64,000 bases of DNA from Bicyclus anynana (GCF_947172395.1 NC_069086.1:2822501-2886500), one strand, 5' to 3'. Shown: positions 42,915-53,755, counted from the first letter of the stretch. Program-made: numbers and translations. The notes: generated by a model not told the origin, from the letters alone.

Positions 42915-43242
42915 TTTTTAAATTCTTTCTTTACAAGTTAGTCATTGACTACAATCTCACCTGATGGTAAGTGATGATGTAATCTAATATGGAACCGGGC
43001 TAACTTGTTAGGAGAAGGATGAAAATCCACACTCCTTTCGGTTTCCACACGACATCGTACCGGAACGCTAAATCGCTTGGCGGTACGTCATTGTCGGTAG
43101 GGTAACTAGCCACGGCCGAAAACTCCCACCAGCTAGACCTGGACCAATTAAGAAAACCTCAATCAGCCCAGCCGGGGATCGAACCCAGGACCTCCGTCAT
43201 TAAATCCACCGCGCATACCACTGCGCCACGGAGGCCGTCAAA
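42915..43242 (-). repeat. SINE-B copy, full length
   Basis: TTCTTTCTTTACAAGTTAGT to TGCGCCACGGAGGCCGTC on plus. All body segments are present with minor changes. Confidence 0.93.
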
Positions 43243-43244
43243 AA

Positions 43245-44420
43245 TCCCCTATCCTATAATACTTAAGTCTATCTCTTATGTAAGCCTTGGACGTTTGAAA
43301 TAGGCCGATTTTATTAATCGTGAATCTTTGAGATTTTTCGATAAATAAGATGATTACAATCGTATATTAATGTGAGATGTAATGTTAGTAAAACTACCTT
43401 TGTGGTCATAATTCTATCTTTTATCTTCTCATTTTACTTGGTCCGTAAGTTGATCTCTCTTAGTCAGCGGTGCAAGTCGCCTCACCTAGCGAACAATAGC
43501 GATGTCCGGGGTTAAAAATCTTCCATGACGCTAGACTATTTACGTACTTTATAACATTTTATAAGTTTTGCGCCATAGAAACGGTGGGTTTACTTAGTCT
43601 AACTTACCAGTTTGACAGAAGAGAGTTATTTTTTGCATGTATGGATGATTTGTTGATTGTTATGTATCGTTTTATATGATTGGTCTTGGAAAAATTTTAC
43701 ACTTTTAACATACTTCTGAAGTGTCAATAGATTCATCTTAAGTATATGTTTACGTGATACATCGGTATTAAAGTAACTTAATTATTTCCTGAAATGGCTC
43801 TCCAAAAGTGAGACTGCTTTTTTAAATCGATTTTTATTTATATAGTTTGTATTGTCGATTGTTTCTACTTAGCATCGCGTACATATCCAAATGTAAACAT
43901 TACTTCATAGATTAATTAACCGTAATTCAATAAGGATAAATATTCATTATAATTTAAACTGGCTCGTTGAATGAGTGCTGTTTACGGCATTTACAAAAAG
44001 AACAAGGAAATGTTTTAACCATGATATAATAATATTTTACTTTATTTGGTAATTTACTCAATACAAAACCTCACACCATAATACAAAACTATTGATACCT
44101 GTTGGTCGTGTAACGATCCCAAATGAGTCAAATGACACACGTAATGAATGAAATGATGAAACACGTAATTTTAAATAGTTTGGCGTTGAATAAATAAATA
44201 AAAATAAAAAAGTTGGCGCCGTTTTCTTTTTATGGCATTGACTTCTAATTAAAAAAAAAACAGATCGCGAAAAATAAATTCATCCCAATTTTACATTTGT
44301 ACATATTTTTCCAGATTTTATATTGCCATTTTGATACACTTCTGCTGAAATGTTGCGGATGGACAGACAGACGTACAGAAGGACGTGGCAAAACTATGTA
44401 TAGCTTGACAACTTCGTTCG
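43245..44420. other. Gap without recognisable gene
   Basis: AT-rich sequence with no named repeat. A patch at 43450-43510 (GTGCAAGTCGCCTCACCTAG) is GC-richer but has no splice-bounded frame. Confidence 0.35.
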
Positions 44421-44552
44421 TAACACTCCTGATGTTACGCGCGGGCCGGGGGGCGTGTAGCGACCACGACTGATGCACGTCACTTCACCGCACGCACGAT
44501 TTCACACCCGCGCTGTCTTACCCCCTGTCGCCCGCATATCATGGGAGTGTTA
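44421..44552. mobile_element. GC-rich MITE family W, copy 3, best ends
   Basis: TAACACTCCTGATGTTACGC on the left and ATATCATGGGAGTGTTA on the right give inverted termini TAACACTCC/GGAGTGTTA. It is about 130 bp long with GC-rich inside and AT-rich outside. Confidence 0.65.
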
Positions 44553-46080
44553 TCAAAGAACTAGTCAGACTATAATAAAGCTTACTGATTGACTACGGAA
44601 CCCTAAAACTCCGAGCTCTATTCAGTCGCCCCGTTATTAGTACCTAATAATAACAGTAGGATTTCCCCGTCAGTTCCCTGTCGCTATGTTACAAAGTACA
44701 TTTATAATAAACGCTTTAAAATATTTAAATACAGATTCTAATGTTTATACATATAATGGATCGCTCGACAACGTTCATTCGAACAACAGTAAAAGCTTTT
44801 ATAATAAGTTATTTATTCAGCTTAAGTAGGGAACAACTAAAACTCCTTAACGAGTCATTTAAAATTCTAAATATTATACTGAAATAATATGCTTCGTTCT
44901 GTGAATATTATATTAAACATATTTCAACGTCAAAATTAAATAATGTAAAGTAAGAGTAAGATCTCTATGAAAAGATTGTTTTTAAAAGAAAAGTACATTA
45001 AAAGTCAAGCTATTTTTCCCCGACTATGGCGAAGCCAAAAGGAAGGGTAGGTAACATAGATGATACATTATATATTGAGATAGATACGCAACTCGCATTT
45101 CAGTTAAAAAATTTATGTACCGTGATCACTAGATGACGCATTCTAATTAGATTTATTGGCTACCCATAGATGGCGTACTCTCTACGAGTACAATCTATAT
45201 TTTAGTTGTATGACTATTGCTGTTTGTTTACCTTAATTCTTATATATTATTAATGAAAAAAATTTAACAAACATAATATTTACAAAATCACCTATTTCAC
45301 TATATAATACTAATGTACCCAAATATTTAATATTGCCAAATTTTATAAATATATAGAAATAAGGAAAACAAACTGCAATAATCCTTCAAATATTAAAGGA
45401 TTTTTAATCAAAGAAAGAAAAGAAGATTCTTATTATTCAACGATTTATTTTTTTCTTTTGTGATTATGAAAATATCTTAATGCACTTCAGCAGCCTGATA
45501 ACATTAGTGCACCAACTATGAATATTGACGTTTAGGATTATAAATAACCACTGATAACATCTACACACTGGTCACCTTTAAGAACACGTAAAATTGCTGG
45601 CGACATTTTCGCCACGCCGTTTCGCGACACACCGGGCCGCCTTCTGAGCATAGTTCCGATGGTGGTCGAGCATGTTCCATGGTTAATTATTAATTATGCA
45701 CACCAAATCCACAAGTAATACCCATTATAATCACTTATTTGTACCGATTACATCTTATTTTAATATTTTTCGTTCACCACTGTCACCAAGTTTTAAACAA
45801 CATGTCACTATAGCAACAACAGAAAAAATTCAAAGACAGCTAAACTGTCATATTTAAAACTATATTTTTTAAAATTGTCATAGTTTGGAAGTGACAGGAG
45901 TGATTTTAATCAAATAATGTGCTTCATGCGTGCCATCTATACTGTGCCTGAGAAAACTTCGTTTAAGTTTTTGTACCGTGAGCGCTGGAAGACAGCACTT
46001 CATACAAAATATTTTACGTAAGCGAACTGTGCGGAAGTTTCACCCCCATGGTAGGTAATGATTATGGCAGTGTATGTTAA
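44553..46080. other. Gap; eroded repeats and one GC-rich island
   Basis: CCCCGACTATGGCGAAGCCA (45017) resembles 33985-34007 inverted, so part is an old DNA element. The island at 45600-45690 (GACATTTTCGCCACGCCGTT, ACACCGGGCCGCCTTCTGAG) is unlike its surroundings. On minus it offers a 39-codon frame from ATGGAACATGC but no domain. Confidence 0.35.
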
Positions 46081-46089
46081 CTGACCGTG

Positions 46090-46515
46090 CGTGTTGCCAG
46101 CGATGACCTATGGTTCCGAGACTTGGTCGCTAACTATGGGCCTCATTAGATGGCTCAGAGTCACACAGCGGGCGATAGAACGAGCTATTTTAGGAGTATC
46201 TCTGCGTGATCGAGTCAGAAATGAGGAGATACGCAGAAGAATCAAAGTCACAGACATAGCTCAACGAGTTGCGAAGCTGAAGTGGTAATGGGCGGGGCAC
46301 AAAGTTCGAAGAGCCGATGGACGTTGGGGTCCCAAAGTGCTGGAATGGAGACCCCGTACTAGTAAGCGCAGTGTTGGCCGACCCCCCCACCAGGTGGACT
46401 GACGACATCAAGCGAGTCGCAGGGATTCGCTGGATGCAGGTGGCTCAGTATCGTGATGTTTGGAAGTCCCTTCAAAAGGCCTATGTCCTGCAGTGGACGT
46501 CCATCGGCTGATATG
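46090..46515 (+). pseudogene. RTE-like LINE ORF2 C-terminus, one stop and one frameshift
   Basis: Translation gives LPAMTYGSETWSLTMG, then RVTQRAIERAILGVSLRDRV and KVTDIAQRVAKLKW, then an in-frame TAA at 46286, then WAGHKVRRADGRWGPKVLEW, a one-base shift in a C7 run near 46382, and PTRWTDDIKRVAGIRWMQVA to LQWTSIG and stop at 46511. The Y-SETW and RWTDDI-R-AG motifs are typical of the C-terminus of RTE-group endonuclease/reverse transcriptases of insects. The 5' end is truncated. The tail TATGATGTTGATG follows. Confidence 0.82.
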
Positions 46516-46559
46516 ATGTTGATGTTAACTGAAAGTACTGAATTGTTTCTCCCTTTTAT

Positions 46560-47250
46560 TTTTTCGTAATCGGGTTATATGTAGTTTTTAAACTATATTT
46601 TTATTTATTTAATGACAAGTTGTCCCTTGGCTCCGTACTCAGTTAAAATACGTCGTAAGATGACAATGAATCTACTTAAAAGAGGTATAAAGTTTTGTTT
46701 CTATGCTAAATCACTTTGCAGTATTTTTAGTTGGTAAAATTGTGTTTTACCCAGAAGTGGCTACGGAGGTGGCGAGTTAGTTTGAAAATACCTGTGTCTC
46801 TGTGTATAGAGTTCTAGTGATAAGGGTTACAGAGTAAAATAAAAACGCAAAACCGCATTGGAGGTGCGCGGTGGCTCCAAGGTCAAATCTTCATTGACTT
46901 AAATTCAAATCTTTATTGAATAAAAAGAAATTGTTGCTAAATTAATACAAAGAATATATTATGTAGATATTTCAATCCCTCAATATTAACTGGATAAAGC
47001 CTCGCCCAGCCTACTTTAAAATAGCTAATTCTATCAACATTATAATGGTTTCACGATGACTAGATAAAATTACACGTAACAATACAGATACGCTCCAATG
47101 AGTGCAGAACCTGGTGAGCTGTCAACGTGACACGTGAAACATTAATATTAATAATTTGTGCTCAGGAAGAAAAGAAAAAAACAACAGTACTTTTCATGGT
47201 ACGTAGGAAAGAATGAAACAGAAAAAATCAAAAAAGCTTCACACAGGAAG
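46560..47250. other. Gap without recognisable gene
   Basis: AT-rich with no clear repeat ends. GGAGGTGCGCGGTGGCTCCA (46859) may be a SINE fragment. Confidence 0.35.
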
Positions 47251-47323
47251 TAAAACTAAAAGAAATTTTAATGAGGTTGACAATAAGACTCATGATTTTA
47301 AACTTATTTCGTGGTTGTTCATT

Positions 47324-47489
47324 ATGAATGTTATTTAAACGGGTACATACCACGATAAAACGACGAGATTTTTATTGTCGATATTTCGACCCAGTTGCAT
47401 GGATCGTGGTCACGACGGGACTGAAGTTGCGAGATGAGAAGTGAAGTCAGCTGTTAGGGGCAAAATCGATCTACCCTCTTTCTTGTTCT
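47324..47489 (+). repeat. Penelope-like terminal repeat, left
   Basis: ATGAATGTTATTTAAACGGG to CCCTCTTTCTTGTTCT. It contains TTGTCGATATTTCGACCCAG, a palindromic motif common to such repeats. I could not build an intact hammerhead core in it. Confidence 0.85.
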
Positions 47490-47496
47490 GCTGACC

Positions 47497-47760
47497 CGCA
47501 AAAGTCTGCGATAGCTGATCACATTCTACAACCGGGAACTAAACATTGGATTGAGATCCATAATCCACACATTATTTCCACGGACCGCCACTATATACCC
47601 CGAGTAGTTCGAGAAGCCATTGAAATTCGAAAATACAAAAATTTCAATCGGGAAGATGGCTTCAAACTAGCCAGCGAGTGGAACCCGGTGGTAGAATTGT
47701 GCAAACTAAGAGGGCGCCGCGACACGCATAATAACAAAAGCGATGTCGTGAGTGTGGTTT
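47497..47760 (+). pseudogene. Penelope-like element C-terminal coding fragment
   Basis: One frame reads SAIADHILQPGTKHWIEIHN, then DRHYIPRVVREAIEIRKYKN and FNREDGFKLASEWNPVVELC. The S-A-x-A-x-H and R-REAIEI-K motifs are found at the C-terminus of Penelope-like proteins, after the GIY-YIG endonuclease core. Its start is cut off by the left terminal repeat (a stop lies just upstream in the other frames), and it lacks RT motifs. It is non-functional alone. Confidence 0.75.
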
Positions 47761-47801
47761 GCCTAAACAGCCAAAAACGCGAGGTCGTTGAAAAAAGAAA
47801 A

Positions 47802-47967
47802 AGAACAAGAAAGAGGGTAGATCGATTTTGCCCCTAACAGCTGACTTCACTTCTCATCTCGCAACTTCAGTCCCGTCGTGACCACGATCCATGCAACTGG
47901 GTCGAAATATCGACAATAAAAATCTCGTCGTTTTATCGTGGTATGTACCCGTTTAAATAACATTCAT
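47802..47967 (-). repeat. Penelope-like terminal repeat, right (inverted)
   Basis: This is the exact reverse complement of 47324-47489 as far as I could check base by base, implying a recent insertion. An A-rich stretch with AAAAAAGAAAAAGAACAAG precedes it. Confidence 0.85.
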
Positions 47968-48615
47968 AAATAAGACTCATATTATCAAATTTAACATAAA
48001 TAATATTAATTTCGTATAGTATCTACATGGAATAAGGGTCTGAAATATATCGATATTAATTAATAAAAGTTAAGAATTTCTTATAAAGCTTAATTTAAAA
48101 ATCGTGTATTTTTAAAAATTTGCCAAACGTCAAAAACGTCGTCCATTTTGTGATGTCATAATGTTATTTGATGTACTAAACGTCAAACTAATTGTTAACC
48201 AATATTTTTGTCAAACTATCCGTTTGCAAGGGGTTTGTTAAAGTAACGTCATGAAACAGTTAAAATATAGACCGTCATGGCCGACAGGCGTTTTGGCTCG
48301 TATTGTCAAAAAATATTTAGAAATTAAAATTTTCATGCAATCACAATCAATATAAAAAAATTATATATTTTTTTCACTCTTATTAGAACGATTTTGTGCA
48401 ATTTAAGACCAATTAATAAAAAGTGTCAACTAGCCTATTATAAATTATTGTAATATTGTATGATATCTTTTTCAAAAGAGCAACTGTTGAGTTTCTTGTC
48501 GTCTCTTCTCGGCCGAAGAAGAAGTTGGTAGAATTTTTACAAAATAGTCAAACTTGACGATTCGAAATTGCTTGTAAACTAAACCTATTTGAAATAAATA
48601 TATTTTGAATTTGAA

Positions 48616-49189
48616 AATCAAATGAAAATCCATAATATATTTATTTCAAGGCTTTAACAAGCACTTTTTAAACGTTACGTTTGTCTGTTTATAATGACTA
48701 GTAACTCTAACAGTTCGGAACACAGGATTTGCCGTTAGTACCTACGTACTACTAACGTGCTACATGCTAAAATTGGGATGGCAACCATAGTACATCTCCA
48801 ACATAAATTAATTCGAGAAATGTCCAGTTGAGGGCATAGAATCCTGTGTTTATCACTTTTTTCCACATTCATTTCTTCTTGTTTGAGCCTGTTTTGTTGA
48901 AAGCCATACTCTAATACACTTGCACGTTACAAATATTCTCTTTATTCCTGTTTTCTTTGTAAAAACATAACAAACAACTGTAGGGGTAGACAAAGGAACT
49001 CGGGGACAAATTGAAACAAAACAAGAGAGATTGAGTTATTTATCTGCTAAGATCTACCCGTAGTCTGCCTGGTGCTGTCACAAGTGTCTGTGACTAGTCT
49101 ACTAACTAAACTGTATAGTAGCAATTCAGAGAATATAATTTAATACAAGAAATCCATGTTCAAAGCACATCGAATTTTTTAACTACAAA
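48616..49189. other. Gap without recognisable gene
   Basis: Starts with a short inverse fragment of the family X tail (AAGGCTTTAACAAGCACTTT, 48654). The rest shows no open frame or repeat I can name. Confidence 0.35.
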
Positions 49190-49543
49190 CTAGCGGACGC
49201 CCGCGACTTCGTCCGCGTGAATTTCAATGTAAACTTTCAACCCCTATTTCACCTCTTTATGGGTTGAATTTTAAAAATTCTTGAATCGCATTATACTTAG
49301 TATTTTGTTATGAGTTATGAAAAAATCTTGAAAACTGTAACTCTAAAATTTAAGGATTTTCCATACAAACTTTCAACCCCAATTTCACCCCTTTCTATTT
49401 TTATTACATAGGGTCAAAAAGTACCCAATGTTTTGCTCTAAGGTTTAATTTACCATTATACCAAAATTCATCTTGTTCAGCCGTTTAGCCGTGAAAATGT
49501 AACAGACAGACAGACAGACTTACTTTCGCATTTGTATTATAGA
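49190..49543 (-). mobile_element. Non-autonomous Helitron, 354 bp
   Basis: Minus reading: TCTATAATACAAATGCGAAA, GTAAGTCTGTCTGTCTGTC, CATAACAAAATACTAAGTAT, and the terminus CGGACGAAGTCGCGGGCGTC then CGCTAG. It is the same subfamily as 25876-26230. Confidence 0.87.
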
Positions 49544-49966
49544 TAGACAGAGACGTATAGCGGTCAAACTTGTAACATCAGTCTTTTTGCACTAGGGCTT
49601 AAATAAATAAAGTCAAGCTTTTGTTTTATCATTTACCCACGACTCGTGACCAGGCGATTTCATCCTCCCTTTGTTCCATGGTACGGCACAGTTGCAAACA
49701 AGGCATGAATCTAATTAATTACGGGTCGTTTGTCTTTCGCGCCAATTTGTCTACATTAGGGCCATTCGAGACGATCGTTCTCCCTATAATTGTGCAGGCA
49801 TATCGTGAATCATGACACTGAATTGCTCGCGATTATCGTTGGTATGTAATTACCTTCAGAGGCAATAACCATGATATAAATTAGGCGTCAAAATGGCGCC
49901 TGTGTTTACAATGACGAAACTGGAGATGTTTACACGTATATTTTATCATTATCACCCTATTATTAA

Positions 49967-50235
49967 CTGCCTCATTGGTAAGCTGATTCGACTACGTACA
50001 GTGAGGTCCAGGGTTCGAATCCTTTTTCTTAATAGCAACCTAGAGTTGGGAAGTTGTTGTGTTAGTACGTCACCGTCCCTCGGAGAGGAAGTAGATCGGT
50101 CCTGCGCCTGATCTCTTACCGGTCGTGTCGGTCTGACATACTATCGATTCATAAGAGTGAGGGAATAGAGATTGCTTGCACACACTTGTGCACTATAATG
50201 TCTCCTGCGTTAATCTTAACATGAGAATAACCGCC
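49967..50235 (+). repeat. SINE-D copy 1 (tRNA-derived)
   Basis: CTGCCTCATTGGTAAGCTGA (box A-like) and GGGTTCGAATCC (box B) are followed by TAGAGTTGGGAAGTTGTTGT, TTACCGGTCGTGTCGGTCTG and GCACACACTTGTGCACTATA. Copy 2 is on minus at 60409. The head recalls a tRNA with CAGTGAGGTCC in the anticodon arm. Confidence 0.8.
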
Positions 50236-50259
50236 GTGGTAAAAAAGTTCGGTCGGGAG

Positions 50260-50620
50260 CCTATGGCTTAATGGTTCCATACAGAGCAAGTACAACGCTC
50301 GCCCTGCCGCGCTTCAGCCTATATGACAGTAAGATCAGTAAGTCCTGGGAATTGGTGAGCTCAATAGAGGGCCAGAACCTCCTTATACCCATGAGGAGAG
50401 GAAAGAAAGGCATGGAGCTGGAACCCACCACGTTGCTGCTCCAATACATTGGCTCGCGTGTTTTATGGTGACAAAGGCGTTTGGAATGAAACCTTGTAAG
50501 TTTAGTTTTAAGATTTTGATCAATTATTATCACTATTATCTGATAATATTATTATATGACGTTTTAAAAGTGCTTGTAAACTAAGCATAATTGAAATAAA
50601 TGAACTTTGATTTTTAATGC
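50260..50620 (+). other. Unassigned repeat-like sequence and family X tail
   Basis: Open frames on both strands (50261-50533) cover CTATGGCTTAATGGTTCCAT to TGGCTCGCGTGTTTTATGG and have no domain. ACGTTTTAAAAGTGCTTGTA with TTGAAATAAATGAAC (50561-50607) is a LINE/family X 3' end. Confidence 0.4.
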
Positions 50621-50689
50621 TTTTATGATGTTAATGATAATTACCGGGATCGACAACTAAACTTGCTCCAAAGTAACACCACCAACTTA

Positions 50690-50800
50690 TTAACTGTGGG
50701 ATGATCCGGGAAAAGGAAACCCAACATTTTTATCCTGACCCAGGACACGAATCTCCTCCGGGGTATCGAATCCTGGGTCTCATTTCCATAACCACAAAGG
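50690..50800 (-). repeat. SINE-D-like fragment
   Basis: Minus reading has CCTGGGTCAGGATAAAAATG, like the box B and spacer region of SINE-D (CGGGTCAGGACAACAAAAG). Confidence 0.4.
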
Positions 50801-50829
50801 CCAAACAACAAACTGATGGCGCTGTACAA

Positions 50830-51960
50830 GTTACAAGAAAAGGCTCATGAATTAAACATCCTGGTGCAAAAAATATTTAAATTTAACTGATCTACGCTCG
50901 TCTTATCTTATAATGCAAATACTTTTGCTTATAAAGACGTATTGTTCAGTCGTATTGTGAAAGCTTGTCCGGGAAATACGTGTTTATTGCTGCAGAGATC
51001 TTTCAGAATTTTGCTACGACACTGCTACGGAATTCGTAGCAAAAAATATGATAACTACTCGTAGATACCGAATTATGTACAACCACACGGCTAAAGTGAG
51101 GAATGCCTTTCCTGGCCTTTATTTCCTGCCGCTTAAATTCTAAACACATTCAAGTAAAGAGTGAATAGGCACAACTCTAGGCAAGTCCGTCAATTCCCAG
51201 ACCTTTACATGCTTTCCATAGGGTAGTTATTATTGCATAGGTAATAGGGATGCTGACAGTTTTTTAAATTGTATATAAATGAACAGTACGCTAATAGTAA
51301 AGCAATTTTGTAAAAGGAACAGGGTATCTGCGATCATTACTTTCGGAGCTACAGTGATTTAAAGGGTCAGATTTGCGGCGATACCGCGGATCCCTGAAAA
51401 ACGCCCCATACAAAATGGCACGAACTAGTGACGTCGTAGGCAATGTAATAATCGTCAGAATTGTATGTGCGTACAAACAAAATTACTAATATCTTTGTTA
51501 TTTGTGCGTTTATGTTTATAGTTCATATATTAAAAAACGTCACATTTAATGTAAAGAAGCTAAAACTGTATGAATTTTCATCTAATTACAATAAAAGATT
51601 TTTAATAGATTTTGAAATTTTATAATCTCATTTATTTTGCAAATATCCAGACAATCTTTGCTTTTTATATATAAATTAGTTAACATTGACCATATTTATC
51701 CAAATGTATCATAAAAATCAATATATTCAAACCTAGTCATCATCCCCATTGTAGCCTAGCGAGTACCATATTATATTGACCATAAAAATACGAATGCACA
51801 TTGCATTATAGAACATTACTGCAGCGTCCGGCAAGAGGGGCATTGGTGGACGAATCTGTGGGCCGAGGCGAAGCCGAGGCACACATACCTAAGTCCATCA
51901 ATCCCTAGTTGACCAAGACTTGTATAGTACTTTTCTCAAATAATGCGTGGAAATAAAACT
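50830..51960. other. 1.1-kb gap without recognisable gene
   Basis: No named repeat. ATTTGCGGCGATACCGCGGA (51371) and GGCCGAGGCGAAGCCGAGGC (51861) are GC-rich patches. GAATTTTGCTACGACACTGC... and GGAATTCGTAGCAAAA near 51006-51045 give a short inverted repeat (TTTTGCTACGA with TCGTAGCAAAA). Confidence 0.35.
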
Positions 51961-51964
51961 AAGT

Positions 51965-52286
51965 TTTTTTTTTATTCTTTAAAAATTAGCCCTTGACTAC
52001 AATCTCGCCTAATGGTAAGTGATGATGCAATCTAAAATGGAAGCGGGCTAACTTGTTAGGAGGATGATGAAAATCCACACCCCTTTCGGTTTCTATACGA
52101 CATCGTACCTGAACACTAAATCGCTTGGCAGTACGTCTTTGTCGGTAGGGTAGTAACTAGCCACGGCCGAAGCCTCCCACCAGCCAGGCCTGGACCAATT
52201 AAGAAAACCTGCCCAGCCGCGGATCGAACCCAGGACCTCCGTATTGTATATCCACCGCGCATACCACTGCGCCACGGAGGCCGTCT
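51965..52286 (-). repeat. SINE-B copy, full length
   Basis: TTTATTCTTTAAAAATTAGC to GCGCCACGGAGGCCGTC on plus. It carries one small deletion before GCCCAGCCGCGGATCG. Confidence 0.93.
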
Positions 52287-52624
52287 ATTAAATGCATATT
52301 TTGACTAAAAGCCAGTATTCGGAATATATGGTACCTTTTAAAAACTGTGTGACGTCATCACAAGTAAGCTAGCAAAGAATATATCAGTGAAAAGTCTTAA
52401 TAATAATCTAGGGAATATAAAATGTTGATTAACTTTATAATTAAAACAAATTGAGAGCCTACTTTGATCCGCGCGTCTACGCAATAACCGCGCGCGTTAA
52501 TTAATACGTAATTACACAGCGTTTTCTTTACCGTTTTTATGGTTATAATTAGATTCTGGTTTAATTTCCAGCTTGAATTGAGTTTAAATAACATGTTCTA
52601 AACCACGATACTACGATAACTCTG

Positions 52625-52815
52625 CCCCTGTAGCCAAGTGGCGTCGATTCTCTTTCTACGATCGCAAAAGCTTAGAAAACTAGAAAAATGTATTGGAATG
52701 ACAGATCTTGATCACGTGACCTGTCGATAGCAAATGTCATTGCCATACATTTCTGTAGTTTTCGAAGCGATTGCAATCGTAGAAAGTAAATCGACGCGCC
52801 ACTTGGCTACAGGGG
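52625..52815. mobile_element. Foldback MITE family Z, complete, about 78-bp arms
   Basis: CCCCTGTAGCCAAGTGGCG and CGCCACTTGGCTACAGGGG form the ends. Inner complementarity continues through TTTCTACGAT, AGAAAACTA and AAATGTAT to TGGAATGA/TCATTGCCA. A short non-palindromic centre includes GATCTTGATCACGTGACCTG. A half copy is at 37617. Confidence 0.82.
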
Positions 52816-52984
52816 CTGGTTAGATGGTGAACATCGACAGTGGCTAATTTCTATCCAATATATCCAAAAGACCACAGAAAATAAAAGAACTTGGTATTTA
52901 ATATTCTGTAGTAAAATCACTCAACGGACTATGGAACGAGCTATTATGTATTTTTAATTATAAAATATGTATATTTAGTTAAAA

Positions 52985-53148
52985 AAATATTTGCTATATC
53001 TTTTAAATATGACCAATATTCCCACTCCCCTCCAACTAGTCGGGAAAGACTTTATTAGGAGTGGGTATGGCAATAGTCCAACGGTGCGTGGATCGAACGC
53101 CTCGGTGATGAGTACGACCACTTTACCGTTGAGCTATTGAGGCTCTAT
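52985..53148 (-). repeat. SINE-E copy 1 (tRNA-derived)
   Basis: Minus reading: GAGCCTCAATAGCTCAACGG (box A), GTTCGATCCACGC (box B), GTTGGACTATTGCCATACCC, ACTCCTAATAAAGTCTTTCC, AGTTGGAGGGGAGTGGGAAT. The tRNA-like head is well preserved. The 3' tail is short. Confidence 0.85.
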
Positions 53149-53159
53149 ATGAAATAGTT

Positions 53160-53690
53160 TAAAGAATCGCGAAGATGAAGTGGCAATGGGCGGTGCACAT
53201 AATTTGAAGAGCCGTGGAGGTTGGAGTCCCAAAGTGGTGGAATGGCGACCCCGCACCAAAAGAGCAGTGTAAGTATACTAGGTGTCAGCGTAGGTGGAGT
53301 GTTTCATATTGTCACTAGCTGCGCCCCGCGGTCTTACCCGCGAAAAATGAGTATGTACCTACACGCAAATCAATTTATCCGGGATAAAAAACCTATGTGT
53401 TAATCCAGGCTATAATCCATCTCCATTCCAAAGTTCAGCTAATTCGGTTCAATAGTCGCGGCGTGGAAGAGTGACAAACATTTATACCATCATAACCATC
53501 AGTTTTACGCAAATCGCCGGAAACAATGGATTTTTTCGGGATAAAAATGTTAATCTCGGGTAAATTTCATTCAAATCGGTTTAGTAGAGTAACAAACAAC
53601 CATAAAATCTTTCGCGACAGTAACCGGTTAGTGTTGAAAATATTTACAAGAAGTCAAGCAGTGGACGTCTATCGGCTGATAATTATGATG
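53160..53690 (+). pseudogene. RTE-like LINE remnant split by a Helitron
   Basis: AATCGCGAAGATGAAGTGGC, GGTTGGAGTCCCAAAGTGGT and GAATGGCGACCCCGCACCAA (53165-53265) encode RIAKMKWQWAVH- and GVPKWWNGDPAP-like pieces of the RTE C-terminus. The 3' end GCAGTGGACGTCTATCGGCT with (ATG)n lies at 53658-53692, beyond a Helitron. Frameshifts and stops abolish coding. Confidence 0.65.
53315..53620 (-). mobile_element. Helitron inside RTE remnant, about 300 bp
   Basis: CTAGCTGCGCCCCGCGGTCT on plus is the reverse complement of the terminus. TTATCCGGGATAAAAAACCT and CAATGGATTTTTTCGGGATA match the 32261-32664 copy. The 5' end is diverged (CTTTCGCGACAGTAACC). Confidence 0.75.
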
Positions 53691-53694
53691 ATGG

Positions 53695-53755
53695 CATAGA
53701 GTTCCACCAAGCGATTAAGCGTTCCAGTACGATATCACGTAGAAGCCAGTTAGGT
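53695..53755 (+). repeat. SINE-B fragment
   Basis: TTCCACCAAGCGATTAAGCG and TTCCAGTACGATATCACGTA align with the SINE-B body. Confidence 0.6.

Larger units (their letters stand above)
47294..47968 (+). mobile_element. Penelope-like retroelement remnant with 12-bp target duplication
   Basis: Inverted terminal repeats (47324-47489 and 47802-47967, 166 bp each) appear identical. Between them is the C-terminal end of a Penelope-like protein. A 30-bp tail (47294-47323) lies outside the left repeat, a feature described for Penelope-like elements. AATAAGACTCAT occurs at 47282-47293 and 47969-47980. Most of the reverse transcriptase is missing, as is common for 5'-truncated copies. Confidence 0.82.
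47255..48615 (+). repeat. Repeat family X, copy 3, longest copy
   Basis: AGTAAAACTAAAAGAAATTTT at 47258, then a Penelope-like insertion, then ATTATCAAATTTAACATAAA and the middle (ATATATCGATATTAATTAAT, AATATTTTTGTCAAACTATC, ATATAGACCGTCATGGCCGA). The 3' part is GTATGATATCTTTTTCAAAA and ends CTATTTGAAATAAATATATT. Without the insertion it is about 670 bp. It serves as the empty site for the Helitrons at 15.8 and 16.1 kb. Confidence 0.72.

Noticed and set aside
47324..47489. Intact hammerhead ribozyme in the Penelope-like terminal repeat
   Set aside because: A GATCC/GGGTC stem followed by GAAA exists on the inverse strand, but no CUGANGA core or NUH cleavage triplet sits in the right place.
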